Made by a program: the position numbers and the translations under genes. Below the pieces are notes generated by a model. The model searched no databases, was not told where the DNA came from, and was given only the letters and a program-made list of their open reading frames with translations. Source: Glaciimonas sp. PAMC28666 (lineage in GTDB: Bacteria; Pseudomonadota; Gammaproteobacteria; Burkholderiales; Burkholderiaceae_D). Taken from it: a stretch of 64,000 bases of DNA. The stretch covers positions 62,001-126,000 of the forward strand of contig NZ_CP070304.1 in assembly GCF_016917355.1 (NCBI RefSeq). Direction: 5' to 3'. Positions 52,039 through 61,410 of the stretch are shown piece after piece; position 1 is the stretch's first letter, and each line of letters opens with the position of its first letter.

Positions 52039-52548
52039 TTATTTGGGGCTGGATTTTTTAAGTGACTTTTCCGGCTGGACGATCAACATGAAGGGCTTGG
52101 TCATCGCATCATCGGTAGTCGACCAGGTACCACTAAACGTCTTGCCGTCGAACTGCCCTGACCAGTCGCCCGACACATCTTTGCCATTAATCGATTCTTC
52201 CATAATGACTTCGCCGCCCTCATACTCGCCAGCCAATAAAACACTGGCAGACTGACCCACGGTTGAATAGGTACCTTGAAGTCCGTCGGTTGGATCCGGC
52301 TTAAGTTGGAGGTGTAACTCAATCGTCGCCTCCCCTAAGGTGCCGCGAAATGACAGAGGTTGTGCGAACAAATCAGGCTTTTGCGACTGCGTTTTTGCCG
52401 TTGGATCAGCGGGGGGCGGAGTGACAGCAATCGCGGGAGCGGTAGCCGAAAGCGACTGCTGTGCCTCTGCGGCACTGACTTCGGCAACCGCTGACTGCAA
52501 GCCCGTCAGCACAAACAGCATCCAGACAACACGAAACCTTGATGTCAT
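52039..52548 (-). CDS. Secreted protein of unknown function coupled to rimO
   Basis: A 169-residue protein with a signal peptide ([20 protein letters not shown], cleavage near AVA|EV or VSA|AE). A Pro/Thr/Ala-rich linker (~residues 30-60) follows. The ~110-residue C-terminal domain has beta-rich features: two related segments, [21 protein letters not shown] and [21 protein letters not shown] do not recognise the family. The ATG overlaps the rimO stop (ATGA), so it is translationally coupled to it; an upstream GTG is in frame but would extend into rimO. Such small beta-domain proteins are often lipocalin-like or envelope-associated, but that is only a guess. Confidence 0.75.
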   Translation of the reverse strand: MTSRFRVVWMLFVLTGLQSAVAEVSAAEAQQSLSATAPAIAVTPPPADPTAKTQSQKPDLFAQPLSFRGTLGEATIELHLQLKPDPTDGLQGTYSTVGQSASVLLAGEYEGGEVIMEESINGKDVSGDWSGQFDGKTFSGTWSTTDDAMTKPFMLIVQPEKSLKKSSPK

Positions 52549-53918
52549 GCAGCTGCCCACAGGTCATGCGAATCTGAAGCGGTGATCGTGACGTCGACAA
52601 ACTCGCCGACCACCAATTTTTTATGTGGCTCGAACGGTGGTTTTACATAGACTACGCCATCGATTTCCGGCGCATCTGCACTGGAACGACCAACACCGCC
52701 GTTACGGTCGATAGAGTCGATTAACACGCGCATGGTTTTACCAACCTTGGCTTGCAGACGCTTTTTGGAAATTTCTTCCTGCAACAACATCACGCGGCCA
52801 CGGCGTTCTTCTCGCAGCTCTTCCGGGACCGGATTAGCGATCTGGTTCGCAGTTGCACCTTCCACCGGCGAATACGCAAAACAGCCCAGACGATCAATTT
52901 CAACTTCTTTCAGGAAGTCTAGCAAATATTCGAATTCAGCTTCAGTCTCACCCGGGAATCCAGCGATGAACGTCGAGCGAATAGTGATATCCGGGCACAG
53001 TGCACGCCAGGCCTGAATTCGTTCAATATTTTTCTCACCATTGGCAGGACGCTTCATCCGCTTCAATACATCAGGATGCGCATGCTGCAGCGGCACGTCC
53101 AGATAAGGCAGAATTTTTCCCTCAGCCATCAAAGGAATGATGTGGTCGACGTGCGGATACGGATAAACATAGTGCAGGCGAACCCAAGCACCGTATTGCG
53201 CGCCCAACTCACCCAGCGCGGTGACCAGCTGGGTCATGTGGGTCTTGACCGGCTTACCGTTCCAGAATCCCATGCGAAACTTGACATCCACGCCGTAGGC
53301 GCTGGTGTCCTGGGAAATAACCAATAACTCTTTCACGCCCGCTTTGAAGAGGTTCTCGGCTTCCAACATGATGTCAGCAATTGGGCGCGACACAAGATCG
53401 CCGCGCATCGATGGAATGATGCAGAAGCTGCAACGATGGTTACAGCCTTCGGAAATTTTTAAGTAGGCAAAATGTTTCGGTGTCAGCTTGACCCCTTGCG
53501 GCGGCACCAGATCGAAAAAAGGCGCGTGCGGCTTGGGGAGATGCTTATGCACGGCAAACATGACTTCCGTCAATGCGTGCGGCCCGGTAACTTCCAACAC
53601 TTTAGGATGAATTTTTTTGATGATGTCATCGCCAGCGGCATCTTTCTTTACACCGAGACAACCGGTTACAATTACTTTGCCGTTTTCACTGAGCGCTTCG
53701 CCGATGGCATCGAGCGACTCTTGAACCGCAGCGTCGATGAATCCGCAGGTATTCACGATCACCAGATCAGCGCCGTCATAAGACTTGGCAGTTTCGTAAC
53801 CTTCAGCACGCAATTGCGTCAGGATTTGCTCGGAATCGACCAGCGCCTTAGGGCAACCAAGGGATACGAAACCAACTTTAGGGGCAACCGGTGCGGCTAC
53901 GGGGATAACATTTGACAT
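52545..53918 (-). CDS. rimO: Ribosomal protein S12 methylthiotransferase
   Basis: A 457-residue radical-SAM methylthiotransferase that modifies an Asp of ribosomal protein S12. The N-terminal MTTase domain has the cluster cysteines at 22, 58 and 87. The radical-SAM motif GCNHRCSFC has Cys159, 163 and 166. A TRAM domain ends the protein ([21 protein letters not shown]). MiaB is excluded by the [13 protein letters not shown] form of the first motif, which is that of RimO. The start has no strong ribosome site. Confidence 0.96.
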   Translation of the reverse strand: MSNVIPVAAPVAPKVGFVSLGCPKALVDSEQILTQLRAEGYETAKSYDGADLVIVNTCGFIDAAVQESLDAIGEALSENGKVIVTGCLGVKKDAAGDDIIKKIHPKVLEVTGPHALTEVMFAVHKHLPKPHAPFFDLVPPQGVKLTPKHFAYLKISEGCNHRCSFCIIPSMRGDLVSRPIADIMLEAENLFKAGVKELLVISQDTSAYGVDVKFRMGFWNGKPVKTHMTQLVTALGELGAQYGAWVRLHYVYPYPHVDHIIPLMAEGKILPYLDVPLQHAHPDVLKRMKRPANGEKNIERIQAWRALCPDITIRSTFIAGFPGETEAEFEYLLDFLKEVEIDRLGCFAYSPVEGATANQIANPVPEELREERRGRVMLLQEEISKKRLQAKVGKTMRVLIDSIDRNGGVGRSSADAPEIDGVVYVKPPFEPHKKLVVGEFVDVTITASDSHDLWAAA

Positions 53919-54415
53919 GGCGGAGAAAATGAGGACGAAGCGAAGGCGCTATTGTACCCCTTCCGCTGTCATGGACACCTTAGAACCTGTTTTAGATTCG
54001 TTTCCACGCCACGTTATTCGCAAATAGAATGGATTGAGCTAACTTTGGGTTGATATAACCGCAATGAATTTTAATTTATTAACTATTTAACAATTACTTC
54101 GTCGTAAATTGGGATTAATCAGTCACACTGATAGTCCCGACGCGACCGCCCTGCTATCGCAAAATAACATAACTCAACTATGTGGTGAACTGCTCAGACT
54201 CCGGCATCGGTTGCATAAGCGTTGCACCAGAAGCGGTAGTCTGAAGGCACCGCCGGGGCGGGGCGCCTATCGTGATTATCGTGGTTATCGTGATTATCGC
54301 GACAATCACAATGTCACCCAGGCGCTCCTTTTTGCGCCTAAGTAGCAAGAGGATATGCGCTAAATCAAGCGATTGATGTGTGCCCGCAGTCGATTGCCGC
54401 TTCAAAAAAAGCCGG
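53919..54415. other. Non-coding stretch between rimO and phaR
   Basis: About 500 bases with no supported gene. The half next to rimO is AT-rich and probably holds its promoter. In 54268-54303 a 9-base tandem repeat (TATCGTGAT-like, four copies) lies between two GCGCCT elements. An AGGCGC/GCGCCT hairpin with a T-rich loop lies at 54320-54339. The rightward frame through the repeat encodes a low-complexity Arg/Tyr/Asp stretch without a ribosome site. Confidence 0.5.
54268..54303. repeat. Four-copy 9-base tandem repeat (TATCGTGAT)
   Basis: Units are TATCGTGAT, TATCGTGGT, TATCGTGAT and TATCGCGAC. It is next to the GCGCCT/AGGCGC hairpin elements upstream of the end of phaR. Confidence 0.85.
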
Positions 54416-54979
54416 TCACTTTGGGTCGCTGTCTTTATCGGGTGGAACAAAAGGGAATGTCCCAAACATATTTTTGCTTTGACTTTGCATTTTCTCTTGC
54501 ATCTGCACAAACAGTGTTTTGCTTTGCTCGATGTAATTGCTCATCATCCCTTGCATCATCGGTCCTTGCACATTCATAAACTGCGCCCACATTTCCGGGC
54601 TGAATGGCTTACCTTCGTAAAACCCTTTTGAGTTTTCAGTCAGCTTGTTTTGAATATCGATGAATGCCTGAATATTTTTTTCTAAATAAGAACCCATCAT
54701 GCCTTGCATCGCATGGCCGTAATAGCGAATAATCTGAGATAACGCGGCACTCGAAAACATCGGCGTACCGTTGGACTCTTCTTCCAAAATAATTTGCAAC
54801 AATATGCTACGCGTCAGGTCCTCATCACTTTTGGCATCAATCACCGCAAATTCTTCGTTCTCGAGCACCAGTGCTTTTACGTCAGTCAGAGTGATGTAAG
54901 AACTGGTCTGCGTGTCGTAAAGGCGTCGATTTGGATATTTTTTGATCAGGCGCACAGAAATTTTTTTGGGTGTGGTCAT
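54416..54979 (-). CDS. phaR: Polyhydroxyalkanoate synthesis repressor
   Basis: A 187-residue PhaR. The N-terminal DNA-binding domain (VRLIKKYPNRRLYDTQTSSY, then ITLTDVKALVLE) is highly conserved. It is followed by two copies of the PHB-accumulation regulatory domain (SYLEKNIQAFIDIQNKL and SNYIEQSKTLFVQMQEKM). It represses phasin genes and binds PHB granules. I start at the ATG after a GGAA site; the frame is open eight codons further up. It lies downstream of phaB with a 315-base gap. Confidence 0.95.
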   Translation of the reverse strand: MTTPKKISVRLIKKYPNRRLYDTQTSSYITLTDVKALVLENEEFAVIDAKSDEDLTRSILLQIILEEESNGTPMFSSAALSQIIRYYGHAMQGMMGSYLEKNIQAFIDIQNKLTENSKGFYEGKPFSPEMWAQFMNVQGPMMQGMMSNYIEQSKTLFVQMQEKMQSQSKNMFGTFPFVPPDKDSDPK

Positions 54980-55265
54980 GGGAATTTCCAGTTTATCGCG
55001 CATTAACGCATTTCAAATCAAACATGTAAGTCAGTTCCCTCTTACACAAAACAATGCCCCGCGTGAAATACGGTCTACTACACCATTATATTGCGCCAAT
55101 TGTGCGAAGTTGTGGGAGAAAAAGAAATTTTCCAGGGCATGCGGTCCCAGCAGACTTCCTTTCAAAATCATCCGAGAGGAAATCCGCCGAGACCAAACGC
55201 AGATCGAAGACCCGCAATAGTGCTATTGAGCAGAAAACATTCAGCGACTAACTCTTTAAACCTGC

Positions 55266-55287
55266 GGCCCAACCTTACAGTTGGGCC
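55266..55287 (-). terminator. Hairpin behind phaB
   Basis: GGCCCAAC and GTTGGGCC form a perfect 8-bp stem with a 6-base loop just past the phaB stop. The run of T on the minus strand is short, so termination may be partial. Confidence 0.55.
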
Positions 55288-55294
55288 TGGGGCT

Positions 55295-56035
55295 TTAACC
55301 CATGTGCAAACCGCCATTGAGGGAGAAGTCAGAACCAGTCGCATAACCACCTTCGTCAGACGCAATCCAGGCAATAATCGAAGCTATTTCTTCCGGCTCG
55401 CCTAAACGCTTAATGGGAATGCCGGAAATAATTTTTTCGAGAACTTCTGGACGAATCGAGCGCACCATATCAGTCCCGACATATCCAGGAGATACCGTGT
55501 TCACGGTGACCCCTTTGGTCGCGACTTCCTGTGCTAGCGCCATGGTGAAACCGTGGATACCGGCTTTAGCGGTTGAATAGTTAGTTTGACCGAATTGGCC
55601 TTTTTGACCATTCACGGATGAAATGTTAATGATCCTTCCAAAACCGCGATCCGCCATACCGTCGATGACTTGCTTGGTCACATTAAATAGTGAGTTCAAG
55701 TTGGTATCGATGACCGAATCCCAGTCGGATTTAGACATTTTGCGGAATTGACCATCGCGTGTAATACCGGCGTTATTCACCAGAATGTCGACTTCGCCAA
55801 TCTCCGCTTTGACTTTTTCAAAAGCCGCTTTGGTTGACTCCCAATCGGAGACGTTACCTTCAGAGGCGTGAATATCAAAACCTTGGGCGCGCATCGCCGC
55901 CAACCACGTGTCCTTTCGCGTTGAATTAGGACCGCAGCCAGCGACTACGGTGTAACCATCTTTACAGAGACGAGTACAAATTGGGGTACCAATGCCACCC
56001 ATTCCACCTGTTACATAAGCAATTCGTTTGGACAT
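55295..56035 (-). CDS. phaB: Acetoacetyl-CoA reductase
   Basis: A 246-residue short-chain dehydrogenase that makes (R)-3-hydroxybutyryl-CoA with NADPH. The cofactor motif TGGMGGIG is at residues 9-16. The catalytic residues are Ser140, Tyr153 and Lys157 in NISSVNGQKG and TNYSTAKAG, matching Cupriavidus PhaB. A GAGGAG site precedes the ATG. It follows phaC by 154 bases in the same orientation; no phaA (ketothiolase) is next to it. Confidence 0.96.
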   Translation of the reverse strand: MSKRIAYVTGGMGGIGTPICTRLCKDGYTVVAGCGPNSTRKDTWLAAMRAQGFDIHASEGNVSDWESTKAAFEKVKAEIGEVDILVNNAGITRDGQFRKMSKSDWDSVIDTNLNSLFNVTKQVIDGMADRGFGRIINISSVNGQKGQFGQTNYSTAKAGIHGFTMALAQEVATKGVTVNTVSPGYVGTDMVRSIRPEVLEKIISGIPIKRLGEPEEIASIIAWIASDEGGYATGSDFSLNGGLHMG

Positions 56036-56189
56036 TTTGTCTCCTCTTTCATTCAATTAACAAAAAACCGATGCAGGTTTTACATCGCTAAAACTCCCGT
56101 TAAGGGATTACTATGCTGTGGAATTCTGGTTCATGAATTGTAGTGTATATATGACCGCGATAAGCTACATATATTATGTATTAAATAAT

Positions 56190-57986
56190 TTATTCTGCCC
56201 TTACTTTGACATAACGACCAGGGGCCGGTTCAATTAGTTTATACGCCGCAGTTCCCGGCTTTTTCGGTGCCGCCACTTTTTTCCCCGCATGCTCAGCCAG
56301 GAATGCAGACCAGTCGGTCCACCAGCTTCCAGGGTGTTCAGTTGCGCCATCGAGCCATTTTTCTGCCGCAATACCCGCCTTCGGATTGGTCCAATAACTA
56401 CGTTTATTTTTAGCGGGCGGATTGATCACTCCAGCGATATGGCCTGATGCACCGAGTACAAACCGATTCTGGCCAGCGTGCTTAGGATTTAATAATGTGG
56501 TCGATGCATAGGCGGAGGTCCAGGGAACGATGTGGTCTTCACGCGAGGCATAAATAAATGTTGGAGCAGCAATCTTACCCAGATCGAGCTTTTCACCCGC
56601 AACGGTCAATCTTCCTGGATCTTTGAGTGCGTTATTCAAATACATATTGCGTAGATAATAGCAAAACATCGGGCCAGGTAAATTTGTACTGTCCGCATTC
56701 CAATACAACAGATCAAAAGCCGCTGGCTCTTCACCTTTTAAATAATTCGATTCGACGTAATTCCATATCAAATCGTTTGGACGTAAGCTCGAAAACGCCG
56801 ACGCGAAATCCCGACCCGGCATTAAACCGCCAGCGCCAATTTCCTGCTCACGCTTAGCAATTTGGGCTTCGTCGATATACACATCGAGAATGCCGGTATC
56901 AGTGAAATCGAGCAATGCCGTCAACAGTGTCAGGCTTGCCACCGGCTTTTCACCGCGTGCGTAGAGCACTGCCAGCGCAGTCGATAGGATCGTACCGCCA
57001 ACGCAAAAACCAAGCGCGTTAATCTGCTTTTGACCGGAGATTTCCTGGGCCACGTGCACAGCCTGAATGCCCCCCTCTTCCACATACTGATCCCACGTGG
57101 TCCGGGCGGTTGATTCATCTGCGTTACACCACGAAATCAAAAACACGGTATGGCCCTGCTCCACCGCGTAGCGCACCAGTGAATTTTGCGGTTGCAAATC
57201 CATGATATAAAACTTGTTGATACATGGCGGCATGATCAGCAAAGGCCGCTCATGAACGGTCTTTGTCAACGGTTTATACTGGATTAACTGGAACAACGCA
57301 TTTTCAAATACGATAGAACCTTCCGTGGTCGCAACGTCTTTTCCGAGTTCAAAAGCACCTTCATCGGTCTGCGATATCTTCCCTTTTTGCATATCGGCCA
57401 ACAGATGGGCCATGCCGCGGGTCAGGCTCTCGCCTTTGGTTTCTACCAATAGTTGCTGCGCAACCGGATTCGTCGCCAGGAAATTGCTTGGCGACATCGC
57501 ATCGATCATCTGCTGAACTGCAAATCCAATTTTTCGCTTGGTTTTTAGCGGCGCATCAACGGCATCCACCAGCGCGGTCAGATAATGGGCATTCAACAAG
57601 TATACCGCGGCGTTATAACCGTATACCGGATTGCTTAGCCACGCTGAACCATTGAAACGTTTGTCCGACAGCGTCGGCGCGCGCGAAGCCACCGCGTCTT
57701 GCCACAATGCAGTGAGTTGCTCGGTGTACGATTTTTGCAGCTTTTCGAGTGATTCCGGTGCCAGTTTGATACCTAAATTTTTTAATGCTGTATCAGACAT
57801 TGCTGGTGGAGCGAAGGCATGACCGGGTGCAGAACCGAACCACGTTAGCCATTTATTCGGGTCAGCAATCTGCGACATGTTTTGTGACAAATCTGGAGAC
57901 AAATTATGACTAAATTGCTCCATCATCTGTTGCGAAGCTTGCGATAAAAATGCGGGATCGAATGCTGGAAATTTTGGATTATTCAT
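56190..57986 (-). CDS. phaC: Class I poly(3-hydroxyalkanoate) synthase
   Basis: A 598-residue PHA synthase that polymerises hydroxyacyl-CoA on PHB granules. The lipase-like box GFCVGG carries the nucleophile Cys328. The other catalytic residues are Asp484 (SREDHIVPW) and His516 (GASGHIAGVINP). Length and motifs are those of class I. The N-terminal ~100 residues are variable, with Gln, Ser and Met-rich stretches. It is the first gene of the leftward pha unit. A small membrane protein gene is divergent. Confidence 0.97.
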   Translation of the reverse strand: MNNPKFPAFDPAFLSQASQQMMEQFSHNLSPDLSQNMSQIADPNKWLTWFGSAPGHAFAPPAMSDTALKNLGIKLAPESLEKLQKSYTEQLTALWQDAVASRAPTLSDKRFNGSAWLSNPVYGYNAAVYLLNAHYLTALVDAVDAPLKTKRKIGFAVQQMIDAMSPSNFLATNPVAQQLLVETKGESLTRGMAHLLADMQKGKISQTDEGAFELGKDVATTEGSIVFENALFQLIQYKPLTKTVHERPLLIMPPCINKFYIMDLQPQNSLVRYAVEQGHTVFLISWCNADESTARTTWDQYVEEGGIQAVHVAQEISGQKQINALGFCVGGTILSTALAVLYARGEKPVASLTLLTALLDFTDTGILDVYIDEAQIAKREQEIGAGGLMPGRDFASAFSSLRPNDLIWNYVESNYLKGEEPAAFDLLYWNADSTNLPGPMFCYYLRNMYLNNALKDPGRLTVAGEKLDLGKIAAPTFIYASREDHIVPWTSAYASTTLLNPKHAGQNRFVLGASGHIAGVINPPAKNKRSYWTNPKAGIAAEKWLDGATEHPGSWWTDWSAFLAEHAGKKVAAPKKPGTAAYKLIEPAPGRYVKVRAE

Positions 57987-58044
57987 GCGGGTACCGGTTA
58001 TTTCGCGTATGGTGCAGGATTGTCCGTGAGCCTAACTTTTTTAT

Positions 58045-58344
58045 ATGTATATCGTCGCCATTGCTTGGATTTACGTTGTCTTCATGATGTCGATTACGGA
58101 ACTGACCGCCGTCGCAGGAGTGATGACATTTCTGCTATATGGCGTAATTCCTTTGTCAATAGTTTTATACCTGATGGGAACGCCCAAACGCAAGCGAAAT
58201 CGACAAAGGGCTGATCAACAGAAGCGAATGCTGGCGGCGAAGGATGCCGTACAGCAAGTAAATCGTGAATTAGGGGATGCAAACCCGCACTCAGCACAAA
58301 TAGCTGAGCAAAATTCCAACATCGAACCGATACAAAAATTATAA
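58045..58344 (+). CDS. Small membrane protein, unknown function
   Basis: A 99-residue protein with two hydrophobic helices (IAWIYVVFMMSITELTAVAG and VMTFLLYGVIPLSIVLYLMG). They are followed by a basic stretch (TPKRKRNRQRADQQKRM) and a soluble tail of about 35 residues. The basic stretch after the helices suggests a cytoplasmic tail. No clear ribosome site is seen. It is divergent from phaC with 58 bases between starts. I do not recognise a family. Confidence 0.65.
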   Translation: MYIVAIAWIYVVFMMSITELTAVAGVMTFLLYGVIPLSIVLYLMGTPKRKRNRQRADQQKRMLAAKDAVQQVNRELGDANPHSAQIAEQNSNIEPIQKL

Positions 58345-58409
58345 AAAAATGATGCAATCGGGTAACGCGCCGTAACAAAGAAACTGCCGACGTTTTCAAA
58401 GAAAAAACC

Positions 58410-59198
58410 CTATTTTAGCCATATCAATGATGCCATACGGCCCGTCACCTTATCGCGACGATACGAATAAAACTGTTGATCGAGGACAGTACAGGCCCCA
58501 CCGCCACTTACGCCGTGAACACCGACTTCACCCAAAATAGTACGCGCGAGACTATAGATATCAGCAACATATTTTCCCGGGCTTTCCACAATCGGTATGA
58601 ATGCGGATGCGACCTGCCTGACAATTTCTGCCGACGCGGTTCGCGCATGAGCGGCGGTTATAAATGCCGCCAACACGTCTGAGCCGACTTCAAATTTTTG
58701 CGGACCGATTGCGGGACCGAGCCACGCGATGATCTCGCTGGCACCGGCCTCGCGCATACGCGATACGGTACGTTCCAGAACTCCACCCACCAGACCGCGC
58801 CACCCCGCGTGCGCTGCTCCAACTACCTGCCCTTTGACGTCACAAAATAATACCGGCAAACAATCCGCAGTCAAGACAGCACATACTTGCCCCCTACGCG
58901 TTGAAATTGCGGCATCAGCCTCAGCATTATCATCCGCCGTATTTGCATCAACCGCATGAATACCGTGAACCTGGTTCAGCCATAGTGGCGGCGATGGCAA
59001 ACAGGATGTTAGCAAAGCCCGGTTGGCTTCAACATCAGCCAGCAAGTCGCCGACATGCGAACCTAGATTCAGGCCACCGCAGCCATTCCCGTTGGCATAA
59101 AATCCCTGGCTTGCGCCACCGTCACGCGTGGTCACGAGCGCGCCGACATTCGCTGGCGCACCAATCCACTCTGGAGTAATTACGTTCATAGGATGCAT
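58410..59198 (-). CDS. pgeF: Peptidoglycan editing factor / multicopper polyphenol oxidase-like (YfiH)
   Basis: A 262-residue YfiH/PgeF protein. The metal site residues are His78 in NQVHGI, Cys113 in LTADCLPVLF and His130 in GAAHAGWRGL. E. coli PgeF removes wrong amino acids from peptidoglycan precursors; human relatives act as purine phosphorylases. An ATG three codons later is an alternative start. It lies 101 bases behind rluD in the same direction, as in many proteobacteria where yfiH follows rluD. Confidence 0.94.
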   Translation of the reverse strand: MHPMNVITPEWIGAPANVGALVTTRDGGASQGFYANGNGCGGLNLGSHVGDLLADVEANRALLTSCLPSPPLWLNQVHGIHAVDANTADDNAEADAAISTRRGQVCAVLTADCLPVLFCDVKGQVVGAAHAGWRGLVGGVLERTVSRMREAGASEIIAWLGPAIGPQKFEVGSDVLAAFITAAHARTASAEIVRQVASAFIPIVESPGKYVADIYSLARTILGEVGVHGVSGGGACTVLDQQFYSYRRDKVTGRMASLIWLK

Positions 59199-59299
59199 TC
59201 ATTTAGCGTAATCAGTGTGGCGCTAAGTGCATTTGGAAAGGCACCGATCCGGCCCCCTCCCCCAAAATACATTTGGACCACTCCTGAATATGTGCAGAT

Positions 59300-60343
59300 T
59301 TATTCAGGCGCAGAAATGCCGGAACGCTTGATCAAATCGGCAAAGTCCTCTGGCAGGGGCGTGAACCATTCACACTCTTCACCCGTGGAAGGATGATTTA
59401 ATCCCAGACGTGTTGCCTGTAAGGCCTGCCGCGGAAACGCAGGCATCAGATGCTGTTTGCCATACAACGTGTCACCAACAAGAGCAAAACCGATTGAAAG
59501 CATGTGCACGCGAATTTGATGGGTACGCCCGGTTTCCAGCTGGCAGCGCATCAAACTGACCGGTCTTCCATCCAGAAGCCCGCTTTGCAATCTTTCGTAA
59601 TGCGTCACCGCCGTTTTAGCGCTCAGACTTTCCGACACCGCCATCTTGATGCGATCCCGTGGATGACGTGCCATCGCCGCATCAATGGTGCCATTAAGCT
59701 GTGGCGTGCCCCATACCAGCGCCAGATATTGACGCTTGACGGTCCGCGCCGCCAGTTGGCGAACCAGGTCGGTTTGCGATTCTAACGTTTTCGCCACGAC
59801 CATCAATCCGCTGGTGTCCTTGTCCAGACGATGCACGATGCCAGCCCGCGGCACGCCAGCCAAATCGGGCCAGCGATGCAAAAGACCATTTAATAACGTT
59901 CCCGACCAGTTGCCGGCAGCAGGATGCACCACCAGTCCGGCCGGTTTATCGATCACGATGATATCGTCGTCTTCGTATATGACCGCCAGCGCCATGGGTT
60001 CTGGAGTATAGGCGTGTTCGTCCGGGGCCGGTTGCGGCTGGACGATGACAGTCTCATCGCCGAACGCAATCATTTTGGTCGTGGCAACCTTGCCATCGAC
60101 GCTAACATGACCAGCTTCCATCCATTGTTGGATGCGGCTACGTGAAAACTGGGGAATTTGACTCGAAATTACTTTATCGAGTCGGGTTCCGCACACCTGA
60201 GGCGTCAATATCAGAACGATAGGTGCAGCGGTATTTACCGCTACCTCAATTTCTTCGCTATCATCGATATCGGCTTCAAATTCTGTTTCCGTAGGGTTTT
60301 CAGCCAAATTTGGCTTTGTAAATGACGTCACTGCAAGTCCCAT
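59300..60343 (-). CDS. rluD: 23S rRNA pseudouridine synthase D
   Basis: A 347-residue RluD-type enzyme. The S4 domain (GTRLDKVISSQIPQFSRSRI, then IQQWMEAGHVSVDG) follows an acidic N-terminal extension of ~45 residues. The catalytic Asp174 is in HRLDKDTSGLMV. It makes the pseudouridines of helix 69 of 23S rRNA. It is divergent from bamD, as is common in proteobacteria. Confidence 0.94.
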   Translation of the reverse strand: MGLAVTSFTKPNLAENPTETEFEADIDDSEEIEVAVNTAAPIVLILTPQVCGTRLDKVISSQIPQFSRSRIQQWMEAGHVSVDGKVATTKMIAFGDETVIVQPQPAPDEHAYTPEPMALAVIYEDDDIIVIDKPAGLVVHPAAGNWSGTLLNGLLHRWPDLAGVPRAGIVHRLDKDTSGLMVVAKTLESQTDLVRQLAARTVKRQYLALVWGTPQLNGTIDAAMARHPRDRIKMAVSESLSAKTAVTHYERLQSGLLDGRPVSLMRCQLETGRTHQIRVHMLSIGFALVGDTLYGKQHLMPAFPRQALQATRLGLNHPSTGEECEWFTPLPEDFADLIKRSGISAPE

Positions 60344-60388
60344 CGGCTATAATCTATCAATTGTTTACACGCATTCTTGCGAACCACC

Positions 60389-61189
60389 ATGCAAAAAAAA
60401 CTCTCCACACTAGCTGCTGTCGCATTCGCTCTCACATTATCGGCATGTGGCCTATTGCCCGACAAGGTCGATGAAACCGCAAACTGGTCTGCTCCCAGAT
60501 TATACTCGGAGGCAAAGGATGAAATGAGTAGTGGTGGTTACGATAAAGCAATTTCATACTTTGAAAAGCTCGAATCACGCTATCCTTTCGGTACTTTTGC
60601 CCAGCAAGCCCAGATGGATATCGCTTATGCGCACTATCGGCAAGGTGAGCAGCCCGAGGCGCTTGCAGCGATTGATCGCTTCATTAAATTGCATCCAAAT
60701 CATCCAAACGTAGACTATATGTACTATTTGCGTGGCCTGGTCAATTTTAACGATAAGGTCAGTATCTTCGATTTCTTGTCAAAAGAAGATGCATCGGAGC
60801 GCGATCCAAAAGCTGCTCGCGATGCTTTTGATGCCTTTAAGCAAGTTGTTGATCGCTTTCCCGATAGCACGTACGCGCCTGATTCTCTGACGCGCATGAA
60901 ATATTTGGTCAACGCGATGGCCCAATACGACGTTCACGTAGCAAATTATTATCTGCGCCGCGGCGCTTATGTTGCTGCCGCGAACCGCGCTCAAAGCGCC
61001 GTACAGGAATATCGCGATGCGCCAGCAGTGCAGGAAGCGCTATACATAATGGTACGCTCGTATGACGCTCTCGGCATGAAACAATTACGTGACGATGCTG
61101 CCCGCGTTCTGCAAACAAATTATCCTGATAGCGTTTATTACAGGGGTGGTCCGGTTCTGGAGAAAAAACCTTGGTGGAAAATCTGGTAA
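60389..61189 (+). CDS. bamD: Outer membrane protein assembly factor BamD
   Basis: A 266-residue lipoprotein of the BAM complex, which inserts beta-barrel proteins in the outer membrane. The lipobox LSAC (residues ~18-21) follows a short signal. TPR-like repeats follow (AKDEMSSGGYDKAISYFEKL, YPFGTFAQQAQMDIAYAHYRQG). A TTG four codons upstream is a less likely start. A TATAAT (60348-60353) with no clear -35 lies in the divergent region, close to the rluD start. Confidence 0.95.
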   Translation: MQKKLSTLAAVAFALTLSACGLLPDKVDETANWSAPRLYSEAKDEMSSGGYDKAISYFEKLESRYPFGTFAQQAQMDIAYAHYRQGEQPEALAAIDRFIKLHPNHPNVDYMYYLRGLVNFNDKVSIFDFLSKEDASERDPKAARDAFDAFKQVVDRFPDSTYAPDSLTRMKYLVNAMAQYDVHVANYYLRRGAYVAAANRAQSAVQEYRDAPAVQEALYIMVRSYDALGMKQLRDDAARVLQTNYPDSVYYRGGPVLEKKPWWKIW

Positions 61190-61234
61190 CCGGTTAAGTT
61201 ATTGCCTTGTCAGACGACATCTGACGGTTTCGTC

Positions 61235-61261
61235 AAAAAGCCTCGCAATGCGAGGCTTTTT
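61235..61261 (+). terminator. Rho-independent terminator behind bamD
   Basis: AAAAAGCCTCGC and GCGAGGCTTTTT pair perfectly around a 3-base loop, about 46 bases after the bamD stop. It is symmetric and could also serve the convergent phosphoesterase gene. Confidence 0.9.
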
Positions 61262-61410
61262 GTTGGCCTCATCCGCCGCATGGGAACCTATTGGAAAAGC
61301 TGCAACCGGTACGCCGCAAGCGATTGCTTTCGGTGACGACAGGTTTCTCGCAGCGTGGTGACAACACCGACGATTGGGAAGGGAGGCGTCGGTTATGATG
61401 GCGATTCACG

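Noticed and set aside
54109-54345. Rightward 78-codon frame with RDYRGYRDYRD
   Set aside because: The sequence is produced by the 9-base tandem repeat; no start signal or family.
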